Source of the DNA: Moraxella sp. FZFQ2102
GTDB taxonomy: Bacteria; Pseudomonadota; Gammaproteobacteria; Pseudomonadales; Moraxellaceae
Length of the DNA: 64,000 nt
NCBI RefSeq assembly: GCF_024137865.1
Contig: NZ_CP099960.1
Coordinates: 1,798,001 to 1,862,000, forward strand
Direction: 5' to 3'
Shown here: positions 28,433 to 38,870 of the stretch, one piece after another
How the letters are laid out: each line of letters begins with the position of its first letter
Numbering within the stretch: position 1 is the stretch's first letter
Notes under the pieces: model-generated
What the model was told of the DNA's origin: nothing
The model's database searches: none
Seen by the model: the letters and a program-made list of their open reading frames with translations, nothing else
Position numbers and translations under genes: made by a program

Positions 28433-30295
28433 ATGAAACAATCCACTGCGCTCGCCATCCTAAAAACTGGTCAAAATGTCTTTTTAACTGGTCAAGCAGG
28501 GGCGGGCAAAACCTATGTCCTAAATCAATACATCGACTATCTGCGCGTGCGTGGCGTGCCTGTTGCCATCACGGCAAGTACGGGCATTGCCGCCACCCAC
28601 ATGAATGGCATGACAATCCATTCGTGGTCGGGTATTGGCATTGCTGATAGTTTTGAAAAAGTAAATTTGCAGCGTCTGGCAGGGCGTGAGGATTATCTTG
28701 ATCGTATTCGCAATACTAAGGTATTGATTGTTGATGAAATTTCGATGTTGCATCTTAAGCAGGTGGATGCCATCGATGCAGTGATGCGCCATTTTCGCAA
28801 AAGTGAGCTGCCGTTTGGCGGGGTGCAGGTGATTTTTTCGGGTGATTTTTTTCAGCTACCCCCTGTGGGTGAAAAAGGCGAAACTTCCAAAGAAAAATAT
28901 GCTTTTATGTCAAAGGCTTGGCTTGAATGTAATTTTCAAATCTGCTATCTGACCGAACAGCATCGCCAGGCAGGACAAGGTGAGCGAGAAAAGTACGGCT
29001 TATCACTCAATGATATCCTAAACCAAATCCGCTCGCAGACCGTCACTCAGCAGGCGGTCGATGTGCTAAGTGGCACGCAGATGCATACGGTTGCGATGAA
29101 CCGCACGCGCCTATACACGCACAATACCGATGTTGATAAGATCAATCAAAAAGAGCTCGATCAGCTTGATGCCACGCCGCAATCCTTCGTCGCGGTGAGT
29201 ACTGGCGAGAAAGCACTGCGCGAAACCTTGCTCAAAAGCGTGCGCGCGCCTGAGACACTGACGCTGAAAATTGGCGCAAAGGTGATGTTTGTCAAAAATA
29301 TGCCGCTGCTTGGTGTGTATAATGGCACGATGGGCGAGATCAAGGCATTTATGGGTGTATCAGGCAAGCAATACAAAGACGCCAAAGCGGTGATCGATGA
29401 AGTGGCGTATCCGATCGTACAGCTCAATAACGGCGGTGAAGTCTTGGCTGAACCTGAAGAATGGACGACCGAAGGGCGTGATGGCGAAGTGCTGGCGAGC
29501 GTGACGCAAGTGCCTTTGTGCCTTGCGTGGGCGATTACCGTGCATAAGTCGCAAGGCATGACGCTTGATGCCGCTGAGATTGACCTATCCAAGACCTTTG
29601 AGATGGGGCAGGGCTATGTGGCGTTGTCACGGCTGCGCTCCTTAGATGGTCTAAAATTATTAGGGCTGAAGATTAATAGCCTATTACTGGATGAATGGGT
29701 GCAGTTCATTGATCGGCGATTGATCGAGTTGTCACAAGAGCACGCGCAGGCGTTTGGTGTATTGGATGATGACGCGCTAGAGCAGATTTACACTGCCTTT
29801 ATCGATGCTTGTGGGGGTATTACCGACCCTGCCAAGATCGCCTTGAACGAAAAGCATCTGGCAGCCAAAAAACAAGCCGCCGCCCAGCGCAAAGCCAAAG
29901 CCACGCAGCACAAAAAAGACGCTGTGCAGTCTAATGGACTGACCGCCACCGTGAACGCCACTTATGGGCTGATACAGACAGGCATGACGCTTGAGAATAT
30001 CGCAGCTGAGCGCAGTCTTGCGCTATCGACGGTGATTGGGCATTTGGATGATGTAATCAAGGCGGGTAAAGAGATTGACCGAGCTAAATATCAGCCTGAT
30101 GCCGATGTCTTGGCTGATATTCAAGCGGTGTATGAACGGCTCGATGCCCAAGGGGAGTTTGTCGATGGGGTGAAGTTGCGCCCGATTGTCGAAGAATTAG
30201 ACAGTAAATATAATTATAACCAAGTGCGTTTGGCGTTGATTTTTATTGATACCAAAGCCGATCAAGGTGCGGATAAGGCGGGTGATGATGCGTGA
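28433..30295 (+). CDS. Pif1-like DNA helicase with C-terminal HTH domain
   Basis: 620 aa. A superfamily 1B helicase of the Pif1/RecD type: Walker A GQAGAGKT (residues 20-27), TASTGIAATHMNG, Walker B VLIVDEISML, the Pif1 signature FSGDFFQLPPVG, an EQHRQ segment, and motifs V/VI in AITVHKSQGMTLD and GQGYVALSRLRSL. After a basic Ala/Lys linker (about 475-500) a helix-turn-helix module follows (LIQTGMTLENIAAERSLALS), like the HTH_40 domain at the end of many RecQ and Pif1 proteins. Likely role: unwinding DNA or RNA-DNA structures in repair or replication. Its last 11 bases overlap the start of the next gene, so the two are co-transcribed. Confidence 0.88.
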   Translation: MKQSTALAILKTGQNVFLTGQAGAGKTYVLNQYIDYLRVRGVPVAITASTGIAATHMNGMTIHSWSGIGIADSFEKVNLQRLAGREDYLDRIRNTKVLIVDEISMLHLKQVDAIDAVMRHFRKSELPFGGVQVIFSGDFFQLPPVGEKGETSKEKYAFMSKAWLECNFQICYLTEQHRQAGQGEREKYGLSLNDILNQIRSQTVTQQAVDVLSGTQMHTVAMNRTRLYTHNTDVDKINQKELDQLDATPQSFVAVSTGEKALRETLLKSVRAPETLTLKIGAKVMFVKNMPLLGVYNGTMGEIKAFMGVSGKQYKDAKAVIDEVAYPIVQLNNGGEVLAEPEEWTTEGRDGEVLASVTQVPLCLAWAITVHKSQGMTLDAAEIDLSKTFEMGQGYVALSRLRSLDGLKLLGLKINSLLLDEWVQFIDRRLIELSQEHAQAFGVLDDDALEQIYTAFIDACGGITDPAKIALNEKHLAAKKQAAAQRKAKATQHKKDAVQSNGLTATVNATYGLIQTGMTLENIAAERSLALSTVIGHLDDVIKAGKEIDRAKYQPDADVLADIQAVYERLDAQGEFVDGVKLRPIVEELDSKYNYNQVRLALIFIDTKADQGADKAGDDA

Positions 30296-31361
30296 TAAAC
30301 CTACTCTTCGCCTTGCTATCAATGGCTTTGGGCGTATCGGTCGTAATGTGCTGCGTGCTTTTGTCGCGCGGTATCGCTTACTGTATCGGATTGAGCTTGT
30401 GGCGATTAATGATGTCGCCGATTGGCAGGTGCTGCTGCATTTATTGCAATTTGACAGCACGCACGGACGCTTTAGCCAGTTATCCCAAGATGGCACAACG
30501 ACAGCGCAAATCATCGATGATACCGATGATGGTACAAGAAAGCTGTGCATTTGTCATGAGAATCAAGCCTTTGATATTTTGTTATTAAACCAAAGAAATC
30601 CTGAATATTTACCGTGGCAAGAGCTTGGTATCGATGTGGTGCTTGAGTGCAGCGGGCATTTTCGCTCTTATACCGATGCGTCGCGCCACAGGCGAGCGGG
30701 GGCGGCGCAGGTGATCGTTGGTGCTGCGCCATTTGATGAGATTGACGCCAGTATCGTGATTGGGGTGAATAATGATGAGCTGAACCGAGATTTGCCGATC
30801 ATCTCAAGCGTCTCTTGTACCACGCAGGCATTGGTGCCGCTGTTGTCGGTGCTGGATAATGAATTTGGCATACGCTCAGTGATGATGACAGAGATCCATG
30901 CGGTGACAGCCGACCAAAGCGTGCTCGATCAAGCGCATCGCGATTTGCGCCGTGCGCGTGCCAGTGGGCATAATATCATACCGACGACATCAAGTAGCAT
31001 CAACGCCACTGAGCGCGTGCTACCTGCCATGCAAGGCAAAATCAATGGGCATTCGATTCGTGTGCCGACCATTAATGTCGCTGCCATCGATGTGACGGTG
31101 ACATTCACTCAGCCTGTACCGATTGAGCAAATCCGCCGCAGTCTGCAAGCCCAAAGCACAGGGCGGCTACAAGGCATCATGGGCTATACTGATGCACCGC
31201 TTGTGTCGAGTGATTTTATTGGCGACAGTCATTCTTTGGTGATTGATGGCGCGCAGCTGATGGCAGCAGGCGAGCTTGTGAAGATTTTCGCGTGGTATGA
31301 TAATGAGTGGGGTTATGCCAATCGACTGCTGGATATGTGTGATATTTTGGCAAATCGCTAA
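30285..31361 (+). CDS. epd: erythrose-4-phosphate dehydrogenase / GAPDH family protein
   Basis: 358 aa from the first of two tandem ATGs that overlap the helicase stop. NAD-binding start LRLAINGFGRIGRNVLRAF; catalytic cysteine C178 in SVSCTTQ; catalytic histidine in EIHAVTADQ; the end WYDNEWGYANRLLD. DLRRARASGHNIIP, SIRVPTINVAAIDVTVTF and YTDAPLVSSDF resemble E. coli Epd more than GapA. Epd oxidises erythrose-4-phosphate towards pyridoxal phosphate; the nearby tktA makes that substrate. The motif's usual Asn (SCTTN) is Gln here. A true glycolytic GAPDH role cannot be excluded. Confidence 0.75.
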   Translation: MMRDKPTLRLAINGFGRIGRNVLRAFVARYRLLYRIELVAINDVADWQVLLHLLQFDSTHGRFSQLSQDGTTTAQIIDDTDDGTRKLCICHENQAFDILLLNQRNPEYLPWQELGIDVVLECSGHFRSYTDASRHRRAGAAQVIVGAAPFDEIDASIVIGVNNDELNRDLPIISSVSCTTQALVPLLSVLDNEFGIRSVMMTEIHAVTADQSVLDQAHRDLRRARASGHNIIPTTSSSINATERVLPAMQGKINGHSIRVPTINVAAIDVTVTFTQPVPIEQIRRSLQAQSTGRLQGIMGYTDAPLVSSDFIGDSHSLVIDGAQLMAAGELVKIFAWYDNEWGYANRLLDMCDILANR

Positions 31362-31365
31362 ATTT

Positions 31366-32157
31366 TCAATCCAATGAAAACTGTACTTGGGCAATCTGTC
31401 CACGATCATCGCCGTGCTGTGATTTTTCTTGCCAATGTAGCGAGTTTTGGCTCATTAAAAGTAGGTTTGATACGCGCGTGCCGTAGTGATTACTTGCAAT
31501 AAAAGTCGATGATAGCATCTTCTCCCATGTGTCATCGATGCCTGTATTAGGAAGTTTGTCGTCAGGCAATTGCCTGTCATCTTCTAACAATTGCCATGCG
31601 ATGGGCGATAGGGCGTCTGATAAATCATTAAGCTTCTCATATTGTGTGCTTTGGGCGATGGGCAGTAGCTCTTGGACGAATCGCTGTCGCAGATGTGCGC
31701 ATTTGTGCCAATGTTCGCTCTTAAGGTTATTGCTGACGACATGGACGCCGTGGGCAAGTAGTTCAATGCCATCACCGCGGTTGCTGATATACACTGCTTG
31801 CTGTCTGTCACCGATGATTAGATTAAACCCTGCAAACTGCTTAAAGCTTGGACTAAGACTTCTGCCAAATGCCATAGGGCTGACATCACTTTGTAAATAT
31901 TGCGCCACTAGATGACCGCGACTGGTCGCATAAGTGGTTTTATCCAAGCCATTGCGATGATTGGTCAGCACCGCCCAGCGACCTGCGCGCGTCACACCCA
32001 TCCAAGTGCCATGCGCTTGTTCATCCTGCCCTGCAAAAATCCCCGATTGCCACTCGTGCAAGGATAATGATTTGCGCGCATAAAATTCATCACGATTAGA
32101 AATCAGACATAAGGGCAAATCAGGCAACACTTGCCACGCCAAAGCTACGATACACAT
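31366..32157 (-). CDS. NRDE family protein (TANGO2-like)
   Basis: 263 aa. It begins MCIVALAWQVLPDLPLCLIS and then the namesake N-R-D-E motif (residues 21-24), followed by GTWMGVTRAGRWAVLTNHR. This matches the NRDE/TANGO2 family (PF05742), present in bacteria and in eukaryotes, where TANGO2 loss causes disease. The N-terminal cysteine suggests an Ntn-hydrolase-like fold. The biochemical role is unsettled. It is convergent with the epd-like gene with only 4 bases between stops, and no separate terminator is seen there. Confidence 0.85.
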   Translation of the reverse strand: MCIVALAWQVLPDLPLCLISNRDEFYARKSLSLHEWQSGIFAGQDEQAHGTWMGVTRAGRWAVLTNHRNGLDKTTYATSRGHLVAQYLQSDVSPMAFGRSLSPSFKQFAGFNLIIGDRQQAVYISNRGDGIELLAHGVHVVSNNLKSEHWHKCAHLRQRFVQELLPIAQSTQYEKLNDLSDALSPIAWQLLEDDRQLPDDKLPNTGIDDTWEKMLSSTFIASNHYGTRVSNLLLMSQNSLHWQEKSQHGDDRGQIAQVQFSLD

Positions 32158-32225
32158 GGGTAAAAATTATTGATAAAGATGGGTTTGAGTATAGCAGGTT
32201 TTGATAAAAAGCAAAACACGCACAA

Positions 32226-32256
32226 AGAAAAACGCACCTAAGCGATACTTAGGTGC
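32226..32256 (-). terminator. intrinsic terminator after tRNA-Glu
   Basis: A perfect 9-bp stem (gcacctaag) with a 5-base loop, followed on the minus strand by gtttttcttt. Confidence 0.85.
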
Positions 32257-32268
32257 ATTTTAGAATAT

Positions 32269-32344
32269 TGGCATCCCATAGGGGATTCGAACCCCTGTTA
32301 CCGCCGTGAAAGGGCGGTGTCCTAGGCCTCTAGACGAATGGGAC
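32269..32344 (-). tRNA. tRNA-Glu (anticodon UUC)
   Basis: 76 bases including the encoded CCA. A seven-pair acceptor stem (GTCCCAT with ATGGGAT), an anticodon loop cctTTCacg on a ccgcc/ggcgg stem, and a T-arm ggggTTCGAATcccc. It is a single gene with its own promoter and terminator. Confidence 0.95.
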
Positions 32345-32422
32345 ACTAGGTTGTAAAGTCAATCTGAATCAGTTTGCTTTACCAACTTTCAGCGCTTTCA
32401 CCGTTGTTCCGAAAGTGGGCAC

Positions 32423-32450
32423 ATTATAGCACAGTTTTGATGGTGGTCAA
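32423..32450 (-). promoter_or_regulatory. sigma-70 promoter of tRNA-Glu
   Basis: On the minus strand TTGACC (-35) and TATAAT (-10) are 16 bases apart, about 80 bp before the tRNA. Confidence 0.75.
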
Positions 32451-32590
32451 GCATTTTTTCTAAAAATTTCGCAAAAATTTAGAATATTTTCATAAGTCAT
32501 TGATTTATAAATATTTTATTATGTAATTTATCCACTTTACCGAGTGAAGATTTCTCGTCGCCAAATTTATTTACTCAATTTACAGCCAAT

Positions 32591-32645
32591 AAAAAAACCG
32601 TTCATCCTTTGGCTGGGTGAAGCCTAAGCCTAAAATGAACGGTTT
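32591..32645 (-). terminator. terminator after yajQ
   Basis: An 11-bp outer stem (aaaccgttcat) closing a long GC-containing loop, with a T7 run on the minus strand. Confidence 0.7.
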
Positions 32646-32663
32646 GTAGTCGTGTAATGCTAA

Positions 32664-33152
32664 TTAGTCTTTAAAATTATTAAATTGAAGCGGTACGCCA
32701 AACGATTTTTCTTTCAAAAATGCCATCGCTGCTTGCAGATTGTCCTTTTTCTTGTCACTGACACGCACTTTGTCGCCTTGGATGCTGGCTGCGACTTTCA
32801 GGTCAGATTCTTTGAGTGCTTTGGCGATTTTCTTGGCGCTGTCGGCATCCAAGCCATCTTTTAGATTGATGACTTGCTTGGTATGCTTACCTGATTGGGC
32901 TTTGTCTTGTGGGTCAAGTGATTGCAGATCCACGCCGCGTTTGATCAGCTGCTTTTCAAAGATGGCATAGACATTGTCCGCTTGCAGTTCGTTGTCCGTG
33001 CTGATGGTCACGGTTTTGGCTTTTTCGCTTAACTCGATGCTGATGTCGCTGCCTTTAAAGTCAAAGCGAGTGGCGATTTCTTTGTCAGCATTGCCGATGG
33101 CGTTGCGGACTTCTTGAACATTTAACTCAGAAACGATATCAAAAGATGGCAT
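32664..33152 (-). CDS. yajQ: YajQ family nucleotide-binding protein
   Basis: 162 aa, exactly the usual size. The N-terminus PSFDIVSELNVQEVRNAIGN and ATRFDFKGSDISIEL are diagnostic of YajQ (DUF520, PF04461), as is the end AMAFLKEKSFGVPLQFNNF. Structures show two ferredoxin-like domains. Members bind nucleotides, and a Xanthomonas homologue has been reported as a cyclic-di-GMP effector. It has its own terminator; the next gene upstream is rnt in the same direction, 35 bp away. Confidence 0.93.
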   Translation of the reverse strand: MPSFDIVSELNVQEVRNAIGNADKEIATRFDFKGSDISIELSEKAKTVTISTDNELQADNVYAIFEKQLIKRGVDLQSLDPQDKAQSGKHTKQVINLKDGLDADSAKKIAKALKESDLKVAASIQGDKVRVSDKKKDNLQAAMAFLKEKSFGVPLQFNNFKD

Positions 33153-33187
33153 AATTTACTCCAAATTTTTCATAAAAACTTTTAAAA

Positions 33188-33868
33188 TCAACACTCTACA
33201 CCATTATCATCAGTATCATCAGTCGATGTATCATCAAAAGCGACTGGCGATAGTAGCGGTGTGTGATTGACGATATGGCAAAACAGTTCGGCAGTTTTTT
33301 GGGTGTCGTATAAGGCAGAATGGGCGTGTGAATTATCAAATTCAATCCCTGCCATGATGCAAGTGCGAGCCAGCACCGTATGTCCATAGGCAAGAGCGGC
33401 AAAGCTTGCGGTATCTAGCACGCTAAAGGCATGAAAAGGCGAGTGATTTTTGCTATTGGTGCGAGCAATCGCCGCATTCAAAAATCCCAAATCAAAATGT
33501 GCATTATGCCCAACAAGGATGCACTGACGACAGCCATGTTCTTTTTTGAGTGCTTTTAGTTGCTTAAAAATACGACGCAAGGCGACTTTCTCGTCTTCGC
33601 TGATGGCTTTGCGAAATGGGCTATCAGGATTGATGCCAGTAAATTTGAGCGCGGCAGGCTCAAGATTTGCCCCTACAAAAGGCTCAATATGTGCATTGAG
33701 TGCTTCGCCTTGGTAGAGTTTGCCATGCTCATCCATCAAAATCGGCACGCAAGCAATTTCAAGTAGTGCATCGGTGGCGGCATTAAACCCTGCGGTCTCA
33801 ACATCGACCACCACAGGCAAAAATCCACGAAAACGATTGGCAATCGTTGGTGTTACAACTTCACTCAT
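33188..33868 (-). CDS. rnt: ribonuclease T
   Basis: 226 aa, slightly longer than E. coli RNase T because of an Asp/Thr-rich tail. A DEDDh-type 3'-5' exoribonuclease that trims tRNA and other stable RNA ends. Motifs: Exo I VVVDVETAGFN, Exo II GHNAHFDLGFLN, and Exo III HSALYDTQKTAELF. The N-terminus [20 protein letters not shown] is as in the family. Its ATG overlaps the pyrC stop by one base (TGATG), so it is translationally coupled to pyrC. Confidence 0.93.
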   Translation of the reverse strand: MSEVVTPTIANRFRGFLPVVVDVETAGFNAATDALLEIACVPILMDEHGKLYQGEALNAHIEPFVGANLEPAALKFTGINPDSPFRKAISEDEKVALRRIFKQLKALKKEHGCRQCILVGHNAHFDLGFLNAAIARTNSKNHSPFHAFSVLDTASFAALAYGHTVLARTCIMAGIEFDNSHAHSALYDTQKTAELFCHIVNHTPLLSPVAFDDTSTDDTDDNGVEC

Positions 33869-34929
33869 CAGCGCACCACTTGCCAGTCGATATCCGTACC
33901 TGCCAGTAGTGGCGTCAAGGTCTTGTCACCCAAATAGTCATAATGCGATGGGACGGTTTGGGCTTGCTTGATGAGCGTGATGGTGCTGGTGTTGACAGGC
34001 AGGCCATAAAAATTGGCACCAAATACCGATGCGAAGTTTTCAAGCTTATCCAGTGCATTCATCTGCTCAAAGGCGGCGGCATACAGCGGTAGGGCGTGTA
34101 CCGCACTATAACAGCCTGCACAACCACAGGCAGACTCTTTGGTGTGCGTCGCGTGTGGTGCAGAATCGGTGCCCAAGAAAAACTTCGGATTGCCGCTGGT
34201 GGCAACTTCAAGCAGACGCTGTTGGTGGCTTTGGCGTTTTAGGATTGGCAAGCAGTAATAATGCGGCTTGACCCCACCGACCAGTAGATGATTGCGGTTA
34301 AATAGTAGATGCTGTGGCGTGATGGTAGCGGCGACATTGTCAGCTTGAGCAAGTACAAAGTCAGCAGCATCAGCGGTGGTGATATGCTCACAGACGACTT
34401 TTAGCGTTGGGAAATGCGTGATGATATCGCTTAGCACATCGTCTAAGAATCGTTTTTCGCGATCAAAAATATCAATCTCACTGTGCGTCACTTCGCCATG
34501 CACCAGCAATGGCAGACCAATCTCTTGCATGGTCTCAAAGATGCTGTAACGACCTTTGATATCGGTCACGCCATCAGCTGAATTGGTGGTTGCACCTGCT
34601 GGGTATAGCTTGACCGCTGACACGACGCCTGATGCGACTGCTGCACGGATGTCATCACTGGTGGTGTGATCGGTCAGGTACAATACCATGCGTGGGTCAA
34701 AGGCATCTTTACGAGCTTGAGCCAAATCGCTTGCCATCAGTGCATCCAAGATACGCTCACGATAAGCGATGGCTTGTTCTGTGGTTTTGACAGGTGGTAC
34801 CAAATTTGGCATACAAATCACACGGTTAAAGCTACCTGCGGCGTGTGGCACAGTCGTCGCTAGGGCATCACCATCACGCAGATGGATGTGCCAGTCATCA
34901 GGCTGAATGAGAGTAAGAGTAGTGGTCAT
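33868..34929 (-). CDS. pyrC: dihydroorotase
   Basis: 353 aa. The class II zinc dihydroorotase of pyrimidine synthesis. Metal ligands: H14 and H16 in [11 protein letters not shown], the carboxylated lysine in [13 protein letters not shown], then HGEV, CEHITT and the catalytic Asp in LGTDSAPH. The start has aagcgagcc upstream rather than a strong Shine-Dalgarno. Coupled to rnt, an arrangement also seen in related gammaproteobacteria. Confidence 0.96.
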   Translation of the reverse strand: MTTTLTLIQPDDWHIHLRDGDALATTVPHAAGSFNRVICMPNLVPPVKTTEQAIAYRERILDALMASDLAQARKDAFDPRMVLYLTDHTTSDDIRAAVASGVVSAVKLYPAGATTNSADGVTDIKGRYSIFETMQEIGLPLLVHGEVTHSEIDIFDREKRFLDDVLSDIITHFPTLKVVCEHITTADAADFVLAQADNVAATITPQHLLFNRNHLLVGGVKPHYYCLPILKRQSHQQRLLEVATSGNPKFFLGTDSAPHATHTKESACGCAGCYSAVHALPLYAAAFEQMNALDKLENFASVFGANFYGLPVNTSTITLIKQAQTVPSHYDYLGDKTLTPLLAGTDIDWQVVR

Positions 34930-35108
34930 AAAAGGCTCGCTTGGCTGATAATCTATTGAGTAATGATTGATAAATTATACAATATTTCTCAATGAAATGG
35001 CTAAAAATCAATATCTTGTCATTATTCTAGTATGGGGCGATTTTGTCAAGGTGTTTGCAGGATAAATTTGCTGAACAAAGGCGCTTTTGGCATCAGTGAT
35101 GCTTTACC

Positions 35109-35142
35109 AAAAAAATTCCCAACCGATAACGATTGGGAATTT
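35109..35142 (-). terminator. intrinsic terminator after argG
   Basis: A 10-bp stem (aaattcccaa), a 10-base loop and T7 on the minus strand. Confidence 0.85.
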
Positions 35143-35178
35143 GATAGGTTTACACTAAGCTGATTTGCCTTATTTACC

Positions 35179-36537
<1,359 letters not shown>

Positions 36538-36757
36538 TTATCACAAAAAGAAATAAGGTCATGTCTGATTATAACATTTTGGCAAGCGATGTGGGAATTT
36601 TTAGTGAGATTTTCTCAAAAAATGCTAAATTTTAACACAAGATTCAGAGAATTATCCCCAAAACCCCCAAAGCTTTGCTATACTATTCATTTTGGAAATG
36701 ATGATATTTTTTGGTATGGTGTTGATAAGTGCCAAAGAATAAACCAAGAGCGATACG

Positions 36758-37252
36758 ATGACGACACAACTTCATATTGATACCCAAACGCAGACCTTAA
36801 GCCTAATCAAAGACGGTCAGATGGTGCGAAGTTTTTTGGTTTCAACTGCCAAAAACGGCACAGGGCAAGCTGAAGGCAGTGGCTGTACACCGCTTGGTAA
36901 GCATCGGATTAGCGAAAAATTTGGTGATGGATTGCCAAATAATGCGGTGTTTGTCGCTCGTCGATTCACCGGTGAGCTGTATGATGACAAGCTTGCCTGT
37001 GAGTACCCTGAGCGTGATTGGATTTTGGGTCGGATATTATGGCTAGACGGCTGCGAAGAGGGTATCAATAAAGGCTGTGATGCCAATGGTAATCTTGTCG
37101 ATACCAAATCACGCTATATCTATATTCATGGTACGCCTGATACGGAGCCGATGGGCGTGCCGATGTCGCACGGCTGTGTGCGTATGCGACTTGATGATTT
37201 AGAAAAACTGTATAATCAAGTTGATATTGGCTGTGAAGTTGTGATTAAATAG
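36758..37252 (+). CDS. YkuD-domain L,D-transpeptidase without signal peptide
   Basis: 164 aa. The whole protein is one YkuD catalytic domain (PF03734). The active site is IHGTPDTEPMG followed by SHGCVRM with the nucleophile C140. Most L,D-transpeptidases act in the periplasm on peptidoglycan, but here the protein begins MTTQLHIDTQTQTLSLIKDG and an in-frame stop lies a few codons upstream, so no signal peptide can be added. It may act in the cytoplasm or leave by another route. The next gene encodes a lipoprotein. Confidence 0.85.
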   Translation: MTTQLHIDTQTQTLSLIKDGQMVRSFLVSTAKNGTGQAEGSGCTPLGKHRISEKFGDGLPNNAVFVARRFTGELYDDKLACEYPERDWILGRILWLDGCEEGINKGCDANGNLVDTKSRYIYIHGTPDTEPMGVPMSHGCVRMRLDDLEKLYNQVDIGCEVVIK

Positions 37253-37333
37253 GTATAAGTTGATCAGTTTGCAAAGCAGTCGCTTTGATAGTGAAGGCTT
37301 TGATAAAATGGCTTTAAAACAAAAGGTGAGAGG

Positions 37334-37762
37334 ATGAAAAAATTTGCACTGATTTTGGCAACGATGAGTATCTTAACCGCGTGCCAATCCACTAATGGCG
37401 TTAATCACAATGGTCTAAAAATCACCAAAAAAGATGGCGTAACCACCGCCGTGCCGACGACCGCGCCCAAGCATTCTAAGCCATCGGCAGATGCACTTGA
37501 ATACGCACCACAAGTGGCACAAAATGCCACAGCGGGCAGCTTGATCATTTTATTTGAACCATCGGCAAAAGATGCGGTGCTTGAGCTTGTGAAACGCCGT
37601 GGCGATACGCTGCTATACGAGTACAAAAACATAAGCGGCATTGCCATTCAGCCAATGTATCACAGTATTGAGCCGACCATTTCATCGTATAAGAAGATTG
37701 ATGGCGTATTAGGCGTCACAAAAAGCCAAGTGCATCAGATTGGTCTGCCAAATGTGCAATGA
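37334..37762 (+). CDS. putative lipoprotein of unknown function
   Basis: 142 aa. A short basic start (MKKFALILATMSI) and the lipobox L-T-A-C (C16) mark a signal-peptidase II lipoprotein. The mature part starts with a Thr/Pro-rich linker, then a small alpha/beta domain (SLIILFEPSAKDAVLELVKR, ending in LGVTKSQVHQIGLP). I do not recognise the family. A Shine-Dalgarno (aaaggtgagagg) precedes the ATG. It follows the YkuD gene by 81 bp. Confidence 0.75.
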   Translation: MKKFALILATMSILTACQSTNGVNHNGLKITKKDGVTTAVPTTAPKHSKPSADALEYAPQVAQNATAGSLIILFEPSAKDAVLELVKRRGDTLLYEYKNISGIAIQPMYHSIEPTISSYKKIDGVLGVTKSQVHQIGLPNVQ

Positions 37763-37843
37763 GTTTAGAGTGGTTAGAAATTGATTATTTTAAGTTAATT
37801 ATTGCAAAGTAATTATCTTAAAATAATAAAAAAAGGTAATGTC

Positions 37844-38824
37844 ATGAATCTTCAAAAAGTCGATCTGAATTTGCTGTTTTATTTGGATGTGCTATTGCGC
37901 GAGAAAAATGTCACGCGCGCAGCTGAACAGCTTGGCATCACTCAGCCTGCGATGAGTAATATTTTGCGCCGTCTGCGTTCGCTGTTCAATGATCCATTAC
38001 TTGTGCGTTCGTCTGAAGGCATGACGCCGACCGAGCGTGCGTTTGAGCTACAGCCGCGCATCCGTGAAGTGCTGTCAGACATCACCACTTTGCTTGAGCC
38101 GCGCACTGAGTTTCGTCCGTATAGCACATCGCGCGTGTTTCGTATCATGACCAGTGACTATGCCGAAGCGACGCTTGTGCCTAGGCTGGTCAAGGCATTG
38201 CGTTCAGAAGCGCCGAATGTGATTTTGGACTTTTTGACGCCGTCGGATGTGTCGTATCGCGACATGGAGCAGGGGCGTGTGGATTTGGCGATCAACCGCT
38301 TTAATGAAATTCCGCAAAGCTTTCATCAGGTTTTGGTATGGCGTGATACATTCAGCTGTCTGTTGTCCGCCGAAAGTCCGTATGTCAGCCGCTTTAATCT
38401 GAAAAATTATCTCAAAGCGCAGCATGTGTGGGTATCAAAGACAGGCATGGGCGTGGGTTTTGGGGTCAATCCTGAGAAATCAGGCGGTCTTGGCTCGATC
38501 GACCAAGCTTTGCAGCGTCTTGGACAAAAGCGCCAAATCAGCGTCTTCACCCGCCATTATCAAATGCCTGCGATGCTTGCCGCTAATAAGGATCTGATTG
38601 CGACTTTGCCGACGCGCGTGGCTCGACTGCAGGCGGATAATAATCCACAGATCGTCGTTAAAGAGCCGCCGTTTTTTATCCCAGAGTTTGAGCTGACGAT
38701 GGCGTGGTCGCCACTATTACAGCATCATCCTGCACATCGCTGGTTGCGGCAGCTGATTTTGCATGTCGCGCGTCAAGTCATCGCCGAAGAAGAGCAAGCG
38801 GTGAAAAGTGCAAATAAAAATTAA
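37844..38824 (+). CDS. LysR-family transcriptional regulator
   Basis: 326 aa from the ATG at 37844, chosen for the aaaaaggtaa Shine-Dalgarno; an in-frame start 42 bases upstream adds a basic leader. The HTH region VDLNLLFYLDVLLREKNVTR, then QPAMSNILRRLRSLF, with DPLLVRSSEGMTPTERA is of the NodD/LeuO/NahR branch, whose members often respond to aromatic compounds. The C-terminal effector domain is complete. The nearest divergent gene is not close, so its target is unclear. Confidence 0.88.
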   Translation: MNLQKVDLNLLFYLDVLLREKNVTRAAEQLGITQPAMSNILRRLRSLFNDPLLVRSSEGMTPTERAFELQPRIREVLSDITTLLEPRTEFRPYSTSRVFRIMTSDYAEATLVPRLVKALRSEAPNVILDFLTPSDVSYRDMEQGRVDLAINRFNEIPQSFHQVLVWRDTFSCLLSAESPYVSRFNLKNYLKAQHVWVSKTGMGVGFGVNPEKSGGLGSIDQALQRLGQKRQISVFTRHYQMPAMLAANKDLIATLPTRVARLQADNNPQIVVKEPPFFIPEFELTMAWSPLLQHHPAHRWLRQLILHVARQVIAEEEQAVKSANKN

Positions 38825-38831
38825 ACCGAAT

Positions 38832-38867
38832 AAAAAAAGATTGTGATTTGACCCACAATCTTTTTTT
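38832..38867. terminator. bidirectional terminator between lysR and fixH
   Basis: A perfect 14-bp stem (aaaaaaagattgtg) with an 8-base loop and T7 on both strands, between convergent genes. Confidence 0.88.
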
Positions 38868-38870
38868 GTT

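Larger units (their letters stand above)
32345..32663. other. intergenic region between tRNA-Glu and yajQ
   Basis: No gene. It contains the tRNA-Glu promoter and leader, and the yajQ terminator at the right end; the rest is AT-rich with nothing I can assign. Confidence 0.5.
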
